DNA of 64,000 nucleotides, from the NCBI GenBank assembly GCA_020466095.1, contig CM035808.1, positions 74,269,188 through 74,333,187 of the forward strand, given 5' to 3'. This document shows positions 34,724 to 45,850 of this stretch, in pieces. The translations under genes and the position numbers were made by a program. Under the pieces are notes generated by a model. It saw only the letters and a list, made by a program, of their open reading frames with translations. It was not told the origin of the DNA and ran no database searches. Each line of letters opens with the position of its first letter. The stretch's first letter is position 1. This DNA is from Chlorops oryzae (Eukaryota; Arthropoda; Insecta; Diptera; Chloropidae).

Positions 34724-35668
34724 GTGAATATCACAGATTGGTCTGCAAATCTGTTTTGCTGCCCATCCGCGGGACCTGAACCGAAACTAACTATACCTGA
34801 AAACAGCTCCAGTTCAGTTGAATCGCAAGCAACGAGTGCACCTTTTTACGTCGGTTCAACATTTGAAGCAAATTTTTATGTTAATGAGGGATTTGGTTTA
34901 ACCAATGCAATCGAAAAAAATCCAGAGCATTGGAAAGGTGGCCCTTATACAAAAAGGTTCGACGCCTCAAACTTTGCCATGATTTTTTGTCTTTGCACAG
35001 ATTTGGTATGTCTGATAGAGTTGCGTCATGCCTAGCAACTACACTTTTTAAAAACTTAGGGTTCAAAGATGACAATGGTGAAATTGTTATAATGGATAAG
35101 GCTAAAGTGGGACGAGAAAAGCTTAAGTGGAGAAACCTTCTTTTGGAACGACAAAGTGAAGATTCTAATGTTTTGGCATTCTCGTTTGATGGAAGAAAAA
35201 ATGAATCGATGGTCAGAACAAAAGTGAATGGGAAATTTCATGTAAGAATGGTTAAGGAGTCACACATAGTTGTAGTTCAGGAGCCCAAAAATAAACTGTT
35301 GGGCTATTTCGCGGTCGGCGAAGAAGGTGCTTAGAACAAACACAATTCCCTTAACGAATTCGTTTTAAATATGAATTTACCTCTTGCAAACTTAATTGCA
35401 ATTTGAAGCAATGGAGAAATTACAAATACAGGCACTAAAAACGGCATAATACGAAGCTTCGAATTTTCCTTAGAAAGGCCCTTACATAGATTCGTATGCT
35501 TGCTACATTTCAATGACCTACCGTTTCGGCATTTATTTTCTGTTTTGGAAAAAACTTCTACAAGTGGACCCCGAGCATGCAATGGGATGTTGGCAAGGCT
35601 AATTGAAACGGCTGAATTGCTTAAGGAAGGTTAAAATGTATTTTTGTTTGACCTAATTTTAACAGTTG
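34724..35668 (+). pseudogene. TTAGRG-family transposase, N-terminal and core part
   Basis: Two overlapping frames and a following broken one give one protein. First, an N-terminal region containing FEANFYVNEGFGLTN. Then MSDRVASCLATTLFKNLGF and a KVGREKLKWRNLLLERQ basic stretch. Then LAFSFDGRKNESMV and HIVVVQEPKNKLLGYFAVG. Then, after a stop near 35400, NTGTKNGIIRSFEFSLERPL and RFVCLLHFNDLPFRHLF. The FDGRK, QEPxxKxLG and CLLHFNxLPxRHLF blocks recur in a widespread family of uncharacterised eukaryotic transposase-like proteins that I recall from arthropods and cnidarians. The Asp of FDGRK is a candidate catalytic residue. At least one frameshift (near 34950-35000) and one stop inactivate it. 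Confidence 0.7.
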
Positions 35669-35861
35669 TACTTTCTGTAATCTATTTTTTTAAAACCGCG
35701 ATTTATAAACCGCGATCTTACCGCTAACGAACGTGATAAACAATTTAAGTTAAGACAAATAGCCAAACAACTTTCAAATCACAACAAACAACTCCGAGTT
35801 CGAACATCCGATTATTCTATGTATGTCAACGACATCTACCTTACTCTGGTAGAAAATAATA

Positions 35862-37149
35862 TTAGGTGTAGTAAAAAGAAATCCATTATTTTTGCATTAA
35901 ATTGAGGGCTTTATTTAAGATAGTTAGAATGACCCGATTTAGGTCAAATATGCGCCGTTTTGTTCGATAACTTGTTGCCATTTTAAAGGTAATTTCATTA
36001 TGCCTCTCTCATAGAAGCCCTTGTTCCTATTAGCAAAAAATTGAGACAGTCGAATTTCAGAAGCCTCTCTTGAAGCGAATGTTTCACCAGCAAAATTGTT
36101 CGCCATGGACAGGAACAGATGGTAATCACTTGGTGCCAGGTCCGGACTATAAGGTGGATGCAGAAAAACCTCCCAACCAAACTCCCGGAGCTTCTGGCGA
36201 GTCACTATCGATGTGTGTGGCCTGGCGTTGTCCTGATGGAACACAATTCCTCTCCTATTGGTCAAAGCTGGCCGCTTATGGGCGATTGCTTCCTTCAGAC
36301 GGTCCAATTGTTGACAGTAGAGTTCCGAGTTAAGAGTTTTGCCGTATGGAAGCAGCTCATAGTAGATAATTCCCTGCCAATCCCACCAAACACACAGCAA
36401 AACCTTCCTGGCCGTCAATCCTGGCTTGGCCACCATTTCCGCCGGTTCACCGTGTTTCGACCACGACCGTTTTCGCTTGACGTTGTCGTAAGTGACCCAC
36501 TTTTCATCACCAGTCACCAACCGCTTCAGAAATGGGTCGATTTTGTTGCGGTTCAGCAGCGATTCGCAGATGGAAATTCGGTCTATGAGGTTTTTTTGCG
36601 TTAACTCGTGTGGCACCCATACATCGAGCTTCTTTGTGTATCCAGCCTTATTCAAATGGTTCCAAACGGTTTTTTGTGCAATCTTTAGCTCTTTTGCAAT
36701 CGAAACAGTGCTAACATGACGGTCGGACTCGATAATTTCCATGATTTTATCGACATTTTCGACAATTGGCCTTCCAGTGCGTGGTGCATCCTTGACATTG
36801 AAGTTACCGGAACGGAATCGACGAAACCAAAATTGCGCATGATTGGCTGTTACAGTATCAGGTCCATAAACGCTATTCACATTTTCAGCCGCCTGGCTTG
36901 CGTTTTCTCCCTTATCGAAGAAAAACTGAAAAATGTAGCGAATTTTCTCTTTGCTGATGTCCATCTTTGACAAGCTCTCAAACAAAACTGAATCAATCAA
37001 TCAAAAAAGTGTCAAAAAAGCTTTTTTAGTAGGAACTGTCATCTTTCTAATGCCCCCTAGCGGAACACGATTGGACTTATACAACGCGAGATGCAGATAA
37101 ATAACGCCATCTATTGGAAAAATAATGGATTTCTTTTTACTACACCTAA
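35862..37149 (-). mobile_element. mariner element, copy 2 (1288 bp)
   Basis: It has the same TIRs as copy 1, with TA at 35860-35861 and 37150-37151. It is inserted in the 5' part of the LINE, making it the innermost of four nested layers here. Confidence 0.95.
35939..37000 (-). CDS. mariner transposase, copy 2
   Basis: 353 codons, no lesions. It keeps the consensus forms of the key motifs: WVPHEL, TGDEKW, HQDNARPH, HPPYSPDLAPSDYHLF, with three catalytic Asp in DD34D spacing (D165, D257, D292). Differences from copy 1 include NFNVKD for NFDVKD, IFQFFF for ILQFFF, and a cluster near residues 240-247 (AHKRPALTN for ARNRPTLAN). Of the three copies its motifs look the most consensus-like, so it is a good candidate for an active enzyme. 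The probable functional start is the second Met (residue 13). Confidence 0.94.
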   Translation of the reverse strand: MIDSVLFESLSKMDISKEKIRYIFQFFFDKGENASQAAENVNSVYGPDTVTANHAQFWFRRFRSGNFNVKDAPRTGRPIVENVDKIMEIIESDRHVSTVSIAKELKIAQKTVWNHLNKAGYTKKLDVWVPHELTQKNLIDRISICESLLNRNKIDPFLKRLVTGDEKWVTYDNVKRKRSWSKHGEPAEMVAKPGLTARKVLLCVWWDWQGIIYYELLPYGKTLNSELYCQQLDRLKEAIAHKRPALTNRRGIVFHQDNARPHTSIVTRQKLREFGWEVFLHPPYSPDLAPSDYHLFLSMANNFAGETFASREASEIRLSQFFANRNKGFYERGIMKLPLKWQQVIEQNGAYLT

Positions 37150-37570
37150 TATATTGGTAAACAACGCTAATGATGCAGAGAAAATAAAACAGCTGTTTGC
37201 CGAAACTAAATTGAACTACTCAGTTGTAGTAAAGAAGACAAAATCCGTTTGTCACAGCAAAATCACAACCATAAACTCGGCGATGCAAAGCTCTACGAGG
37301 GTCTATTTATAACAATACGAAATGTGTGGATTAATTTCCTACAACATTGCAAACTTAAGTAGAAAACGTAACTTTAGAAAATTTTTCTCGTTCATAAATC
37401 AATTTCAAATCTTTTTTTTATACGAAACCCATGTTCTTCCAGAAAAGCAAAGCGAATTTTATTGTTATTTTAGGGACTATACATTATATTTTGAAGATGC
37501 TATTAAAGTGCCCAACGCTGGCCGTGCCAGCGGTGGTTGCCTATTCGGTTTCAAGAAATGTTATGTTTAA
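37150..37570 (+). pseudogene. LINE ORF1 end and start of endonuclease
   Basis: After the mariner, a 73-codon frame (to 37312) ends an ORF1-like protein with VVVKKTKSVCHSKITTINS. Ten bases later a second frame starts MCGLISYNIANLSRKRNFRK, the typical start of an AP-type endonuclease, with FLYETHV (catalytic Glu of the ETH motif). It shifts frame near 37540-37570. Confidence 0.7.
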
Positions 37571-40528
37571 GATTCGTGCAGCTTTGGAATAGGACCGTCT
37601 TACAAATGAAGTTAAAAAATGAAATTTGCTATTTAATACCGACTAATCTTAATTGTACAAATTGGTTAAACGATTTTAAAGAACTGAACCACGTGCTATC
37701 AGGTCTTCAAGCTCGTTCTTTTTGTATCATTGGCGACTTAAATGCGAGACTTTCTGATGCTCAAGTGATTGACTCAAATTTACTATCAAATCTTCCTGCA
37801 GTTGCGTCCAAAAGAAAATCGAGAGATAGGATATTAGATTCCAAGGGAAGAAACCCTTTGGAAGCCATTGAAAATTGTGGGGGTATTATTTTGAATGGTC
37901 GCTTTAAGAATGATGAAGAAGGAGGCTTCACATTCTGCGGTGCAAATGGTTCGAGAGTTATTGATTATGCAATCTTTTCATTTAGTTTTGTTAAATACAT
38001 AAGAAACTTTAAAATACAGGCAAAAGTCTATTCGGACCACATGCCAGTTATACTTGATCTTAGTCTCATGGTAAATGCTAGCAACATGGTTAAAACTCTA
38101 ACTCTTCCAACCAAGTTTAAATGGAATGAAAAAAAGCGTGATCAATATACTGATATTTTAACTAATAATTGCAACCTTGATTATATATATGAAAATATGG
38201 AAATAGGCCAAAAAGAGGAATATCTGATTAACAAAATTAAGCTTGCACGTGGTGATAATTCGAATCGCAAAACCTTGGTTCCAAACAGTAATTGGTATGA
38301 TTGGCAATGTGACAATGCTAGAAAAAAGATGCTAAAGGCACTAAATATTTTGAGAAAAAACAACTCACAAAGAAATAGAGATAGATATTTGGAATCTAAG
38401 GCGAAATTTTCGAAATTATGTAAACAAAAGAAACTCCGAAAACAAGAAGATGATATTGCTGCGCTTAACTCAGTCAAAAAATTCCAAGGACTGGTGGTCA
38501 CTAGCTAATAAAATGAAAAGAGGAAATTTTAAAAAAAGCACGGAGCTTAATGCAAGTGAATTTCGGCGTCATTTTGAAAAACTGCTCAGTGAGAATGCAA
38601 GCACTCTACAAGTTCAATGGTGTCTCCCAATGACTGTCGACCAATTTATAGATGCTTTCGAACTGTTTGAAATTTATCATGTCCTTAGCAAATCAAAGAG
38701 TAAAAAAGCTCCCGGCAAAGACCGTATTAGCTATGAATTTTATAAAAATGCCCCACACTGCTTTATTGAAGAAGTTCTTGCTCTCCTAAACTACATTTTC
38801 TTACACCATTAGTTCCCTACGTCTTTTCGTAGCTTCCTGTTAATACCGCTGTTTAAAAAAGGCGATTCGTCTTCGGTTTCTTATTATCGTGGTTTAAGTC
38901 TAATTAATACACTCTACAAAATCTTTCCTGGCTTGATATTAAATAGAATTAACGATTAGATTGGTTGCCACAAAATCCTAAACGAGTTTAAGGTTGGTTT
39001 TAGGAAAGGATACTCAACAATAGATAATATTTTCGTATTTAAAAGCATCGTTCAGCTAAACTTTAGCGAAAAACAGAAAGTATATGCCTTCTTTGTTGAT
39101 CTTACAAACGCATTCGACAAAAGTCTACGAAATGTTATCTTTTATAAACTGTCACTAATGGGGCTTTCTAGTAAAATGATAAAAATACTTCAAGGACTAT
39201 ATAAAACTACATTAAGCCAAGTTTGGGATGGTGAATCTTTGACTGATGCGTTTGAAACAAAAGAAGGCGTTTAAGAAGGTTGCCTACTCAGTCCAGTGCT
39301 TTTTGCACTCTTTTTAAATGATCTCAATGATCGTTTGCCTGGTGGTATTGACGTTGCGGGTGTAAGGCTTAGGGTTCTGCTATACGCAGATGATCTCGTG
39401 CTCTTATCAGATTCTAATGAGGGCCTACAAACTATGATCAACGCTTTTTAGGAGTATTGTATGCTGTGGTGTCTTACGGTAAACTTACAAAAGTCGAAAA
39501 TCATGGTTTTTAGGCAAGGCTCAAGGCTATCGGGAAATTTAGCATGGAACTATGGAGAAAACACTATTGAAATTGTGAATGAGTATAAATACCTTGGTAT
39601 GCTGCTGCAATACAATCTTTCTTTTAAAAAGCATTTGGACGAAAAATTAAAATTATCTAGGCTCGCCATCAACTCGACGTGGCTAAAATACCTACACAAT
39701 CCCAAGATAACGACCACAAATAAAATAAAAATTTTCGAAGCAGCAGCGAAGTCTATCATGGACTATGGAGCAGCCGTTTGGGGCGTTGTGCGTTTCAATT
39801 AAGTAGAAAAACTTTTTCGATTTTTTATTAAAAAAATTTTTAATTTACCTGAGAATACGCCAAATTACATGCTTTACATTGAAACGGGTTTTAATATGCA
39901 GTATTGGTTAACGCTTCGTTCGCATTTTAACTACATCACGAAACTTTTCAACACGAAGTCCCCCAGACTTCCACTTGTCTTGGCAAATGAAATATGGAAA
40001 AGAAATGTTGGCTGGGCTAGACATTGGCAAGAGCTATGTTCGAACCTTGAAATCGAACCTGTCTCAGTCTTTTCTCCAAGATATCTTAAAGCTAAGCTTT
40101 TAGAAATCTTAGAAACTCTTCAATATAAAGATAACCAATCTAATATAAATCTCGCTAAGACTTTTATGTTCCATGATCTTTACTGCCGATTAAAATATGA
40201 TAATCTAAGTTACTTCAATGATTACTGCACTACGCATCAGATAAGTGTCACAATGAAGGCTAGAGGTGGCCTTTTAGATATAAATTTAAGAGCTCGTAAA
40301 AAAGATAATGTTGGGATTTGTCACATTTGTAACATGGATAAGCCGGAGAGCACCTTTCACATTATTGGCGAATGTCCAGTTTACACATATGAAAGACGGT
40401 CTTGCTTTAAAAAAAACACGCTAGATTATAATGAAGTAATTGAAATTTTAAACGGGTCAAATCTCATTAAACTATACATCTTCCTGTGTAACGTCCTTAA
40501 TTATAGAAAGTTGTTGGTAAATGAATAA
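37540..40528 (+). pseudogene. LINE ORF2 remainder: endonuclease, RT, C-terminal zinc finger
   Basis: The endonuclease continues with FCIIGDLNARLSD, GSRVIDYAIFS and YSDHMPVILDL, which are the catalytic Asn, Asp and His regions. RT follows: KAPGKDRISYEFYKNA, LINTLYKIFPG, FFVDLTNAFDK, EGCLLSPVLFALFLNDL and VLLYADDLVLLS. The thumb (EYKYLGMLLQYNLSFKKHLD) leads to a C-terminal CCHC-type motif CHICNMDKPESTFHIIGEC. No RNase H is seen. Stops or shifts occur near 38508, 38812, 38957, 39273, 39450 and 39800, so it is inactive. Clade assignment beyond the Jockey/I superfamily is not safe. Confidence 0.87.
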
Positions 40529-40730
40529 AGTTCAATTGCTGTTTAAGTGTAAATCACTGCTAATATTGTTACCTTAACGGCCAATCTGACACACAACATA
40601 TAATGTTTTTGTTAACTTCTTATTTGTTCATTTTATTATTTACTCTATACTTAGTGCATTTTTATAATTGTTATCAAATTTTGTAAATGAATAAATAAAT
40701 ACTACTACTTCTACTACTTTCTGTAATCTA

Positions 40731-41643
40731 AACAGCCATATTTTCAATAAACCCAAAACTCTATTTTTGGGTTGTGTCCAGTTTTCAACCTATTTCGCTA
40801 GTAACCATGCCTCCACCTTTTAATTCTGAAAGTAGGAAATCTTTTTCAACAGACGCGGAATATTTATACGGCATAGCAAATGCGATTACAAATGGCTTCT
40901 GCCCAGCAATCATAGCAAACATGAAACCGGGAAAAATTGTCCACTCTCGTTGGCTTACTAAAGCCAGCAGGATTCTACGGTTATATGTCACAACAAATTT
41001 ACCATCGGGAAATTTAAAAATTTTTGCAACTTTTATAATGAAAGTATACATTCCAATGTCCTTAAACATTAAATACTATAACTATGTAGTACACGGCAGT
41101 GCACTGTTTTACAAATTTATACGTTCTTACCAATATTTACCAGCAAATTTCAACGAAATTGTCAACAAATTTGTGCAAAATAATTCGTTCTTTGCCCACC
41201 TTGGAAACGATTTATTCGCAATGATATTTGATGAGAGGAAAGACTTACGGACATCAGCTCTAAGAAAAATTTTGTATATTCGTGACAACTTGGAACACCC
41301 TGCAACGCTGAGAAGTTAAAACAAGCCACGAATAAATTTGCATTGTGCCGATTATACGAACATTGTTCATTTGAACGATGATAAAATTTTGTCAGAGCCT
41401 GCATTCACCACTAACATTCCCTACGAACACATATTGGAATATCTTAAACATGACGCGACTTCTTTTGCTAATCCACAGATACCGGCGCACATACAAGGAA
41501 CTGAGAGATTTGTGCAGCTATTAACCGGTGTCTCCCGGCGAGTGTTGGATAAAAACCGCAACGATGTGTTAGCTGTTACAATCAAAAGTCGAGCCAAGGT
41601 CCCGCGGATGGAGAGCAAAATAGATTTTCAGACCAATCTGTGA
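40731..41643 (+). pseudogene. TTAGRG-family transposase, C-terminal part
   Basis: Beyond the LINE the transposase resumes: FSTDAEYLYGIANAI, then the strongly conserved MKPGKIVHSRWLTKASRILR, FIMKVYIPMSLNIKYYN, FFAHLGNDLFAMIFDERKDL and, after a stop at 41317-41319, a tail ending in SRAKVPRMESKIDFQTNL at 41643. The stop codon lies within the inner end of the right TIR. The PGKxxHxRWLTxAxRILRLY block is the best hallmark of the family. A Glu and an Asp in the DERK segment are plausible functional residues, but the catalytic set is not established from this sequence. Confidence 0.72.
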
Positions 41644-41680
41644 TATTCACAATCTAAATAAATGTATTGAAATTGCCTTA

Positions 41681-42369
41681 ACCCTAGTCCTTATAACCGG
41701 GTACAGGTGTGGCCAGTGGGCACTTTGGAGTGATGTACCTCCTAAACCATTTATTGTAAAAACATTTATTTATAAAACTCCGGATCTAGGAAGATTACGG
41801 TAATCCGCGTCGACTGCCACCTAAACTGATGTGCTGGGTCAAGGCATTGAGGAGCTATGATCCTCCAAAGTCTTTACCTCCATAAACGTATATCCAAGTA
41901 CAGATGTGGCCACTATCTTTTAGTGCAATTTTATAAGTTTTTCACATAAATAAAACAATTGTTTTGTGCTATAAGATAATGTAAATGTATGTTTTTATTT
42001 ATATATATTTATTTTTTATAACTTAAATTATTTATTTTATTTGTTTTTTGTTGCAAATTTCACATACAAACAAAGTGCTTGAATGCTGAAAACAAGTTGG
42101 CCGTTTACATAAGTAACGTTTACATGTAAAGAGTGCGTCTTCTGCGCTCATTTTTCTGCTCTCGAAAAGTGGGTTTTATTGCTGTTCTGCCCAACGGAAC
42201 TGGGCGAAGTTTTACTTACACGTAGCTGAATATATTTCCTTTATGACAGATAGTTGAAATCCTGAAGAAATAACCACGAAATATAAATACATTGCAAAAA
42301 AATCCTACTGGCCACACCTGTATTTGGTTATACGTTCTCGTAGTAGAAGTTGGTTATAAGAACTAGGGT
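41681..42369. mobile_element. 689-bp MITE, TSD TTA (PIF/Harbinger-like)
   Basis: The left end ACCCTAGTCCTTATAACC pairs with the right end GGTTATAAGAACTAGGGT. Both flanks read TTA (41678-41680, 42370-42372). A second inner inverted block, CAGGTGTGGCCAGT versus its complement near 42310, is present. Its removal joins the two halves of the right TIR of the host transposon. The three-base TWA duplication is typical of PIF/Harbinger; there is no coding capacity. Confidence 0.82.
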
Positions 42370-42609
42370 TTAAAACAAACAGCCTAATAATATACTTAAT
42401 TTTTTTTCCAATTCAAATTCTACTTCAAAAAATTTCAAGCTTTAAATATGTATACCCAATACATTCAAATTATTAAGAAACACTTTGGATCGAGGTCAGT
42501 TTTAGCTTTAGACCAATAGTTTCTTTGGCAAAGTTGCTTAGAATCTTCCGTAGATTACGATTTTGGTATACTCCCTCTCGATAAAATAATTGACCCACTC
42601 TAATGTGCA

Positions 42610-43177
42610 TGCATGTAGTGGCCATCCATGTTAATACTTTTTATGTCTAAAAATATGTGCATATACTTTACAAATTATTTGACATTGCTTTTATGCTTCT
42701 TCAAAAATATGTGCACATTTTCTTGAAAATTTATTTAGTTTTGATTATTTAATTTTTTTTTTGAATCTTACCTTTACCTCTTTTTTTGGAAGTATTTAGT
42801 TGGAAGACCACTTCTTGCTCAAGCTCGCGTTGTTTGTTGAAAAGCTGCTCTTGAGAAAATAGTAGAAATTGTATGAGTTAATGTGCGGACTGTTAACTTT
42901 TTATATTTTTTGATTCAATACTTCTTTCAAAAAAAATGTATGAAGACGTTTCTTGTTCCAGGAACATCTGATTTAATCATGTCTTTGAGCGATGTTTAAC
43001 AAAAACAAAAAAAATATTTTGGTTTTTTTTTTTTTTTTTGATTTTCTTTTATTCAGAAAGTACTCTTAGGTACATTGAAATTGTGCGGGAATACTTCGTC
43101 TAGAAGAAACGTAAAAATTTTGCATGCGCTATTGAAAGTTCTTATTTTGCGCTGAATGTCGTTCCATTCAAAAAATT
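42610..43177. other. AT-rich gypsy remnant, nothing recognised
   Basis: T-rich tracts, no identifiable domain. A minus-strand frame (43053-43250) reads into the protease repeat downstream. Confidence 0.5.
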
Positions 43178-43942
43178 TGCTGCTCAGCAAATATCTATAC
43201 ATGTCGTCTTTCCAGTAATGTGTTTCTTTCAGATAACTATACTTTTGCATATTCGGGGTCCGAGTTATCGATTTCCACGTTTATCTTGTCCTCGAGTAGC
43301 CCGGTTTCATTCGGGATTATTCTCGTCTCAGAGGGTGGAACAGTTACAGTCTTTTCTGTACGAATCCTATGCCCTCGTTCTAATAATTTCATCCGGTTTC
43401 CGTCAATTCTTTCGGTAAACCAATCACAATGTTCATTTTTAAACAAAAACATTTTTGCTCCTGAATCAACCAAACGAGATAAGTTGCAATCGATAGCCTT
43501 ATTGGAGGGTAGTTCAATCCACACATTCTCTTTAATTGCATTCCTTGCTGCAGTAACATTTGCTGCTCAGAACATATCTAAGCATGTCGTGTTTCCTATA
43601 ATGTGTTTCTTTCAGATCACTATACTTTTGCATATTCTTACGGACCCCGTTTCCGATTTCCACGTTTATCTTGTGCTCGAGTAGCCCGGTTTTGTTTGGA
43701 ATTTTCTCGTCCCAAAGGATGGAACTGTTACAGCCTTTTCTGTACGAATCCTATGCCCTCGTTCTACTAATTTCATCCGGTTTCCGTCAATTCTTTCGGT
43801 AAACCAATTACAATGTTCATTTTTAAACAAAAAGTTTCTGCTCCTGAATCAACCAAACGAGATATGTTGCAATCGATAGCCTGATTGGAGCGTAATTCGA
43901 TCCACACATTCTCTTTAATTGCATTATCTACTGCAGTAACAT
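43178..43942 (-). pseudogene. Retropepsin-like region, tandemly duplicated
   Basis: On the minus strand each of two ~383-bp direct repeats (43178-43560 and 43561-43942) encodes WIEL(P/R)SN(K/Q)AIDCN(L/I)SRLVDSGA. The LVDSGA is a retropepsin active site preceded by the usual hydrophobic strands. The first copy then continues FTERIDGNRMKLLERGHRIR and VTVPPSETRIIPNETG. The repeats differ at roughly one base in ten. The region lies downstream (minus sense) of the LTR and PBS at 44492-45128, as expected for a gag-pol remnant; RT and integrase are not found. Confidence 0.65.
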
Positions 43943-44491
43943 CGAACCGGCCTTTTAATAAGTTCTTCTGCAATGTCATGTCTTTGTAATCTTTTTCATA
44001 TAATTTATTGTTGTTAACCAATTCTTATTCCTTCCTTGTGCAAAATTTTTTTCTTCGAAAAGGTTTCTACATCAATTGCTTCTATGCCTACTGCCTTTGC
44101 TTGGATCGTCATTGTCTCTACAGTACAAATACTTTTGCTAACGTTGGCTATCGGAAGTGAGAGGGATGCTAAATGTCCAGTCTTTTCATTTTTTTTGCTA
44201 TATGTGAATGGGTTTTTCCTCTGTTCATTTTTTTCTAAAGGGTCATCTATTTGGCCCTTGCTCTCAGTTTTTCATTAAAGTGCCTTTCGGAAATTTCACT
44301 CACGCCCAGGCCCAACTGAATTAGGTTTCACCACTGTTCAGTGGGTTCCAATGAATAAGACTTAAATATACCCAATAGAAATCAATGTTACCCCACTGTG
44401 GCCAAAAGTCTTTGTTATATTTGTTACATTTTATATAACATTGTTGCTGTGGACGAATCGGAATTCGTTCCCGACTATCCTTAGTCGAAAA
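43943..44491 (-). other. Gypsy-type leader/gag remnant
   Basis: The sequence between the PBS and the protease repeats is too decayed to name. A minus-strand frame near 44021-43950 (LYEKDYKDMTLQKNLLKGRF) leads into the protease. No zinc knuckles are seen. Confidence 0.45.
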
Positions 44492-45128
44492 CCGGCTGCG
44501 CCATATATGGTGTAGCGGCCGGATGAGCGTCTAAGCTGAGCAGCTCACTTAACTACCGTTATCCCTAGCTAACACGGAGATCCACACTTTAACGTCCTGG
44601 CTCGTGAGTAGGTGCGCTTAAGTTGAGATCTACTGCTACTATTCGCAGTTCCAAGCGGAGTCCTCTACCATCGATGATCAGCTTTTATAATAAGAAAGTG
44701 CTTTTCATGCAATTTCTTAAAGTCGGTCATTTTCAAAATGCCCTTCTGCATCTCTTCATCGTTCCATTTCTTCAGCTGGTTGTTGTTGTCGCGCTGAAAC
44801 AGTCCTTCTTCCACGTTGATGCAATATTGAGTAATACTTGAAGTAATACGGGTGCTTTGTCAATATCGTCTATTGCCACACATTGTTCTGCGTCAACTTG
44901 ATTGTTGTTGTTGCTATAAGCTTTTGCTTATTTCCTCTATCGTCCGCTTAATTTCGGTCTTAAGCTGCGACCTGTTGTTGTTATTGTTCTTGGCATAGGT
45001 CAGCTGATGCAGTTAATTCTGCTGACTCGCTGACTCATTCCCTTACATTCTACTGCTGGTTCGCCAGAGCCGATCGCTTGACTGGTGATCGTTGGCTTTG
45101 ATTTTTTACGTAAGCAATTCCTCTTTGT
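44492..45128 (-). repeat. Gypsy-type LTR copy L2 with primer-binding site
   Basis: The LTR (44508-45128) matches L1. On the minus strand it is followed by TATA and then TGGCGCAGCCGG (44503-44492), the same PBS as the LTR at 2161-2776. This identifies it as a 5' LTR of a minus-strand element. The upstream edge meets dispersed repeat family R. Confidence 0.7.
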
Positions 45129-45850
45129 TTAAGATCACTGTTGGTACGACCTATACCCGTCGACTACCTTGCGACACAGATTCTCCATGTTCGACGTACA
45201 CCCGTCGATTGCCGTGCGACCAACATCGTCCATGTGCGATAATCTAAACCCGTGAGAGGTTCGCGCCAACAGCGATCTAAAAGCCTCCCCTTAATCCAAG
45301 GGAAACGGCGACAGAAAACCTTCCAGTCGCATTCCAAAGCAGCCTTCCACGCGGCAACGGCCGAGTGCAAAGGACTGCACTTGCCGGTTGCAAATTAGTG
45401 TTTTCGAAAAATAAAATTTTTTTTACAAATCCGTTTCGTAGTTGATTTTTGTTTGTTTGTTTTTGTCGTTTTTTCCCTATAAAAAAAAAAAACCTTATTT
45501 CTCGCTCCTCAAGCACAAACGGTTCAATTTTATTTATTTTTTCTAAAAAGCTATTGACCAACTTTCTGAATCTCGTTAGAAAGAACACAGGTCATTGCCA
45601 CACAAAATATACGTTTTCCCGACGGCAAATTTAAATTGAAAATCAACCCAAAAAGCTCATATTCCATTTGCCGTCGGCAAATCAGTGTGAAAAAGAGAAA
45701 GAAAGAAAAAAAAGAGAGCAAACCAAAATTTGGCTCGTTAATTGACACGAAAAAAAATCGTAATTTCATATTCCACTTGCCGGTTGCACTAATTTGTTTT
45801 CGAAAAATAAAATTTTTTTTACAAATCCGTTTCGTAGTTGATTGCATCGG
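45129..45850 (-). repeat. Dispersed repeat family R, copy 1
   Basis: The reverse complement matches 62640-63715 and 60040-60530 in order. A GC-richer half contains GTCGACTACCTTGCGACACA and GTCGATTGCCGTGCGAC units (~48-bp internal repeats). An AT-rich half contains AAAATTTTTTTTACAAATCC. That block occurs twice here, at about 45383-45441 and 45777-45841, 394 bases apart. Origin is unknown; it could be LTR-derived. Short frames in it are not genes. Confidence 0.65.

Larger units (their letters stand above)
35685..40714 (+). mobile_element. LINE inserted in the TTAGRG transposase
   Basis: TACTTTCTGTAATCTA occurs at 35669-35684 and 40715-40730, a 16-bp target duplication that brackets the element exactly. 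It carries a short ORF1 end, an endonuclease/RT ORF2 and a (TAC/TACTT)n tail. A 1288-bp mariner sits near its 5' end (35862-37149). Confidence 0.92.
34433..42603 (+). mobile_element. 8.2-kb TIR DNA transposon, family TTAGRG
   Basis: The ends are TTAGAGTGGGTCAATT and its complement, with TGTGCA duplicated at 34427-34432 and 42604-42609. If the element is taken to start one base earlier, the duplication is the 4-bp GTGC. TIRs are about 300 bp: 34433-34745 pairs with 41629-42603 once a 689-bp MITE is removed, and the inner 47 bp are perfect. Between the TIRs is a transposase gene split by a LINE carrying a mariner. Without inserts the element is about 2.5 kb. Superfamily is not certain. Confidence 0.85.

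Noticed and set aside
32440..45128. Treating L1 and L2 as proven LTRs of one element
   Set aside because: They are the same family and orientation, but no target duplication was found and they differ by sizeable indels, so this stays a hypothesis.
45164..45370. 68-codon minus-strand frame, echoed by a 123-codon frame at 60117-60488
   Set aside because: Both are translations of dispersed repeat R and share no recognisable domain.
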